A DNA stretch of 64,000 nt from Staphylococcus condimenti (GTDB lineage Bacteria; Bacillota; Bacilli; Staphylococcales; Staphylococcaceae). The translations under genes were made by a program, and so were the position numbers. Location of the stretch: positions 1,984,001-2,048,000 of the forward strand of contig NZ_CP015114.1 in assembly GCF_001618885.1 (NCBI RefSeq). Reading direction: 5' to 3'. Of the stretch, positions 63,992-64,000 are shown piece after piece. Positions within the stretch are counted from its first letter, which is position 1, and each line of letters opens with the position of its first letter. The notes under the pieces were generated by a model. It did not search any database. It saw nothing but the letters and a program-made list of their open reading frames with translations, and was not told the origin of the DNA.

Positions 63992-64000
63992 AGTATTTCA

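Overview
This window looks like chromosomal DNA of a coagulase-negative Staphylococcus. The base composition is AT-rich and the Shine-Dalgarno sites are strong (AAGGAGG type). Most genes have staphylococcal counterparts: a seven-gene mnh2 antiporter operon, MupG/MurQ/MurP/MurR, D-lactate dehydrogenase, AldA, lipoproteins of staphylococcal type and an LPXTG protein with a YSIRK-like signal. The S. carnosus / S. condimenti / S. simulans group is my best guess, but species cannot be fixed from the sequence alone. I saw no rRNA, tRNA, insertion sequence, prophage or CRISPR array.

Layout. 1-8,600 is metabolic: a formamidase cut by the left edge, a DoxX protein, the MurNAc recycling operon mupG-murQ-murP-murR behind a CcpA (cre) site, an alpha/beta hydrolase, and NAD-formate dehydrogenase on the minus strand with a long leader that contains an intrinsic terminator. 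8,880-13,300 is a small envelope module: two paralogous membrane proteins flanked by two paralogous lipoproteins, one of which is broken by an in-frame stop. 13,500-20,200 holds a degenerate tyrosine recombinase and mnhA2-G2. 20,200-30,000 holds a broken DUF2316 gene, D-lactate dehydrogenase with a Rex-type site inside its promoter, an amino-acid permease, an NDxxF lipoprotein, an ABC exporter, a YjdM/PhnA zinc-ribbon protein and dhaKLM.

30,280-41,820 is a glycerol-phosphate teichoic-acid type cluster: galU, a TagF-domain protein, a second protein with a decayed TagF domain plus an intact GT4 domain, two TarM/TagE-like glycosyltransferases, a GT2-TagF fusion and tagD. A further intact TagF-GT4 fusion lies apart at 58,914-61,439. 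GalU and TagD would supply UDP-glucose and CDP-glycerol, and the TagF and GT domains would build and decorate a polyol-phosphate polymer.

42,180-58,130 is mixed metabolism: an APC permease, a PanE-like reductase, tandem aldA copies, a divergent polytopic membrane protein / GtrB-like glycosyltransferase pair, NADH oxidase, a YwnB-like protein with its Rrf2 regulator (two matching operator-like dyads), an ABC exporter and an orphan FGGY kinase. The right end holds the teichoic-type fusion gene, an LPXTG surface protein with repeated helical modules, and a haloacid dehalogenase.

The most interesting signals are the complementary decay of the paired TagF-GT4 paralogs, the fdh leader, the degenerate recombinase, two genes interrupted by in-frame TAA, and the uncharacterised lipoprotein/membrane-protein module.
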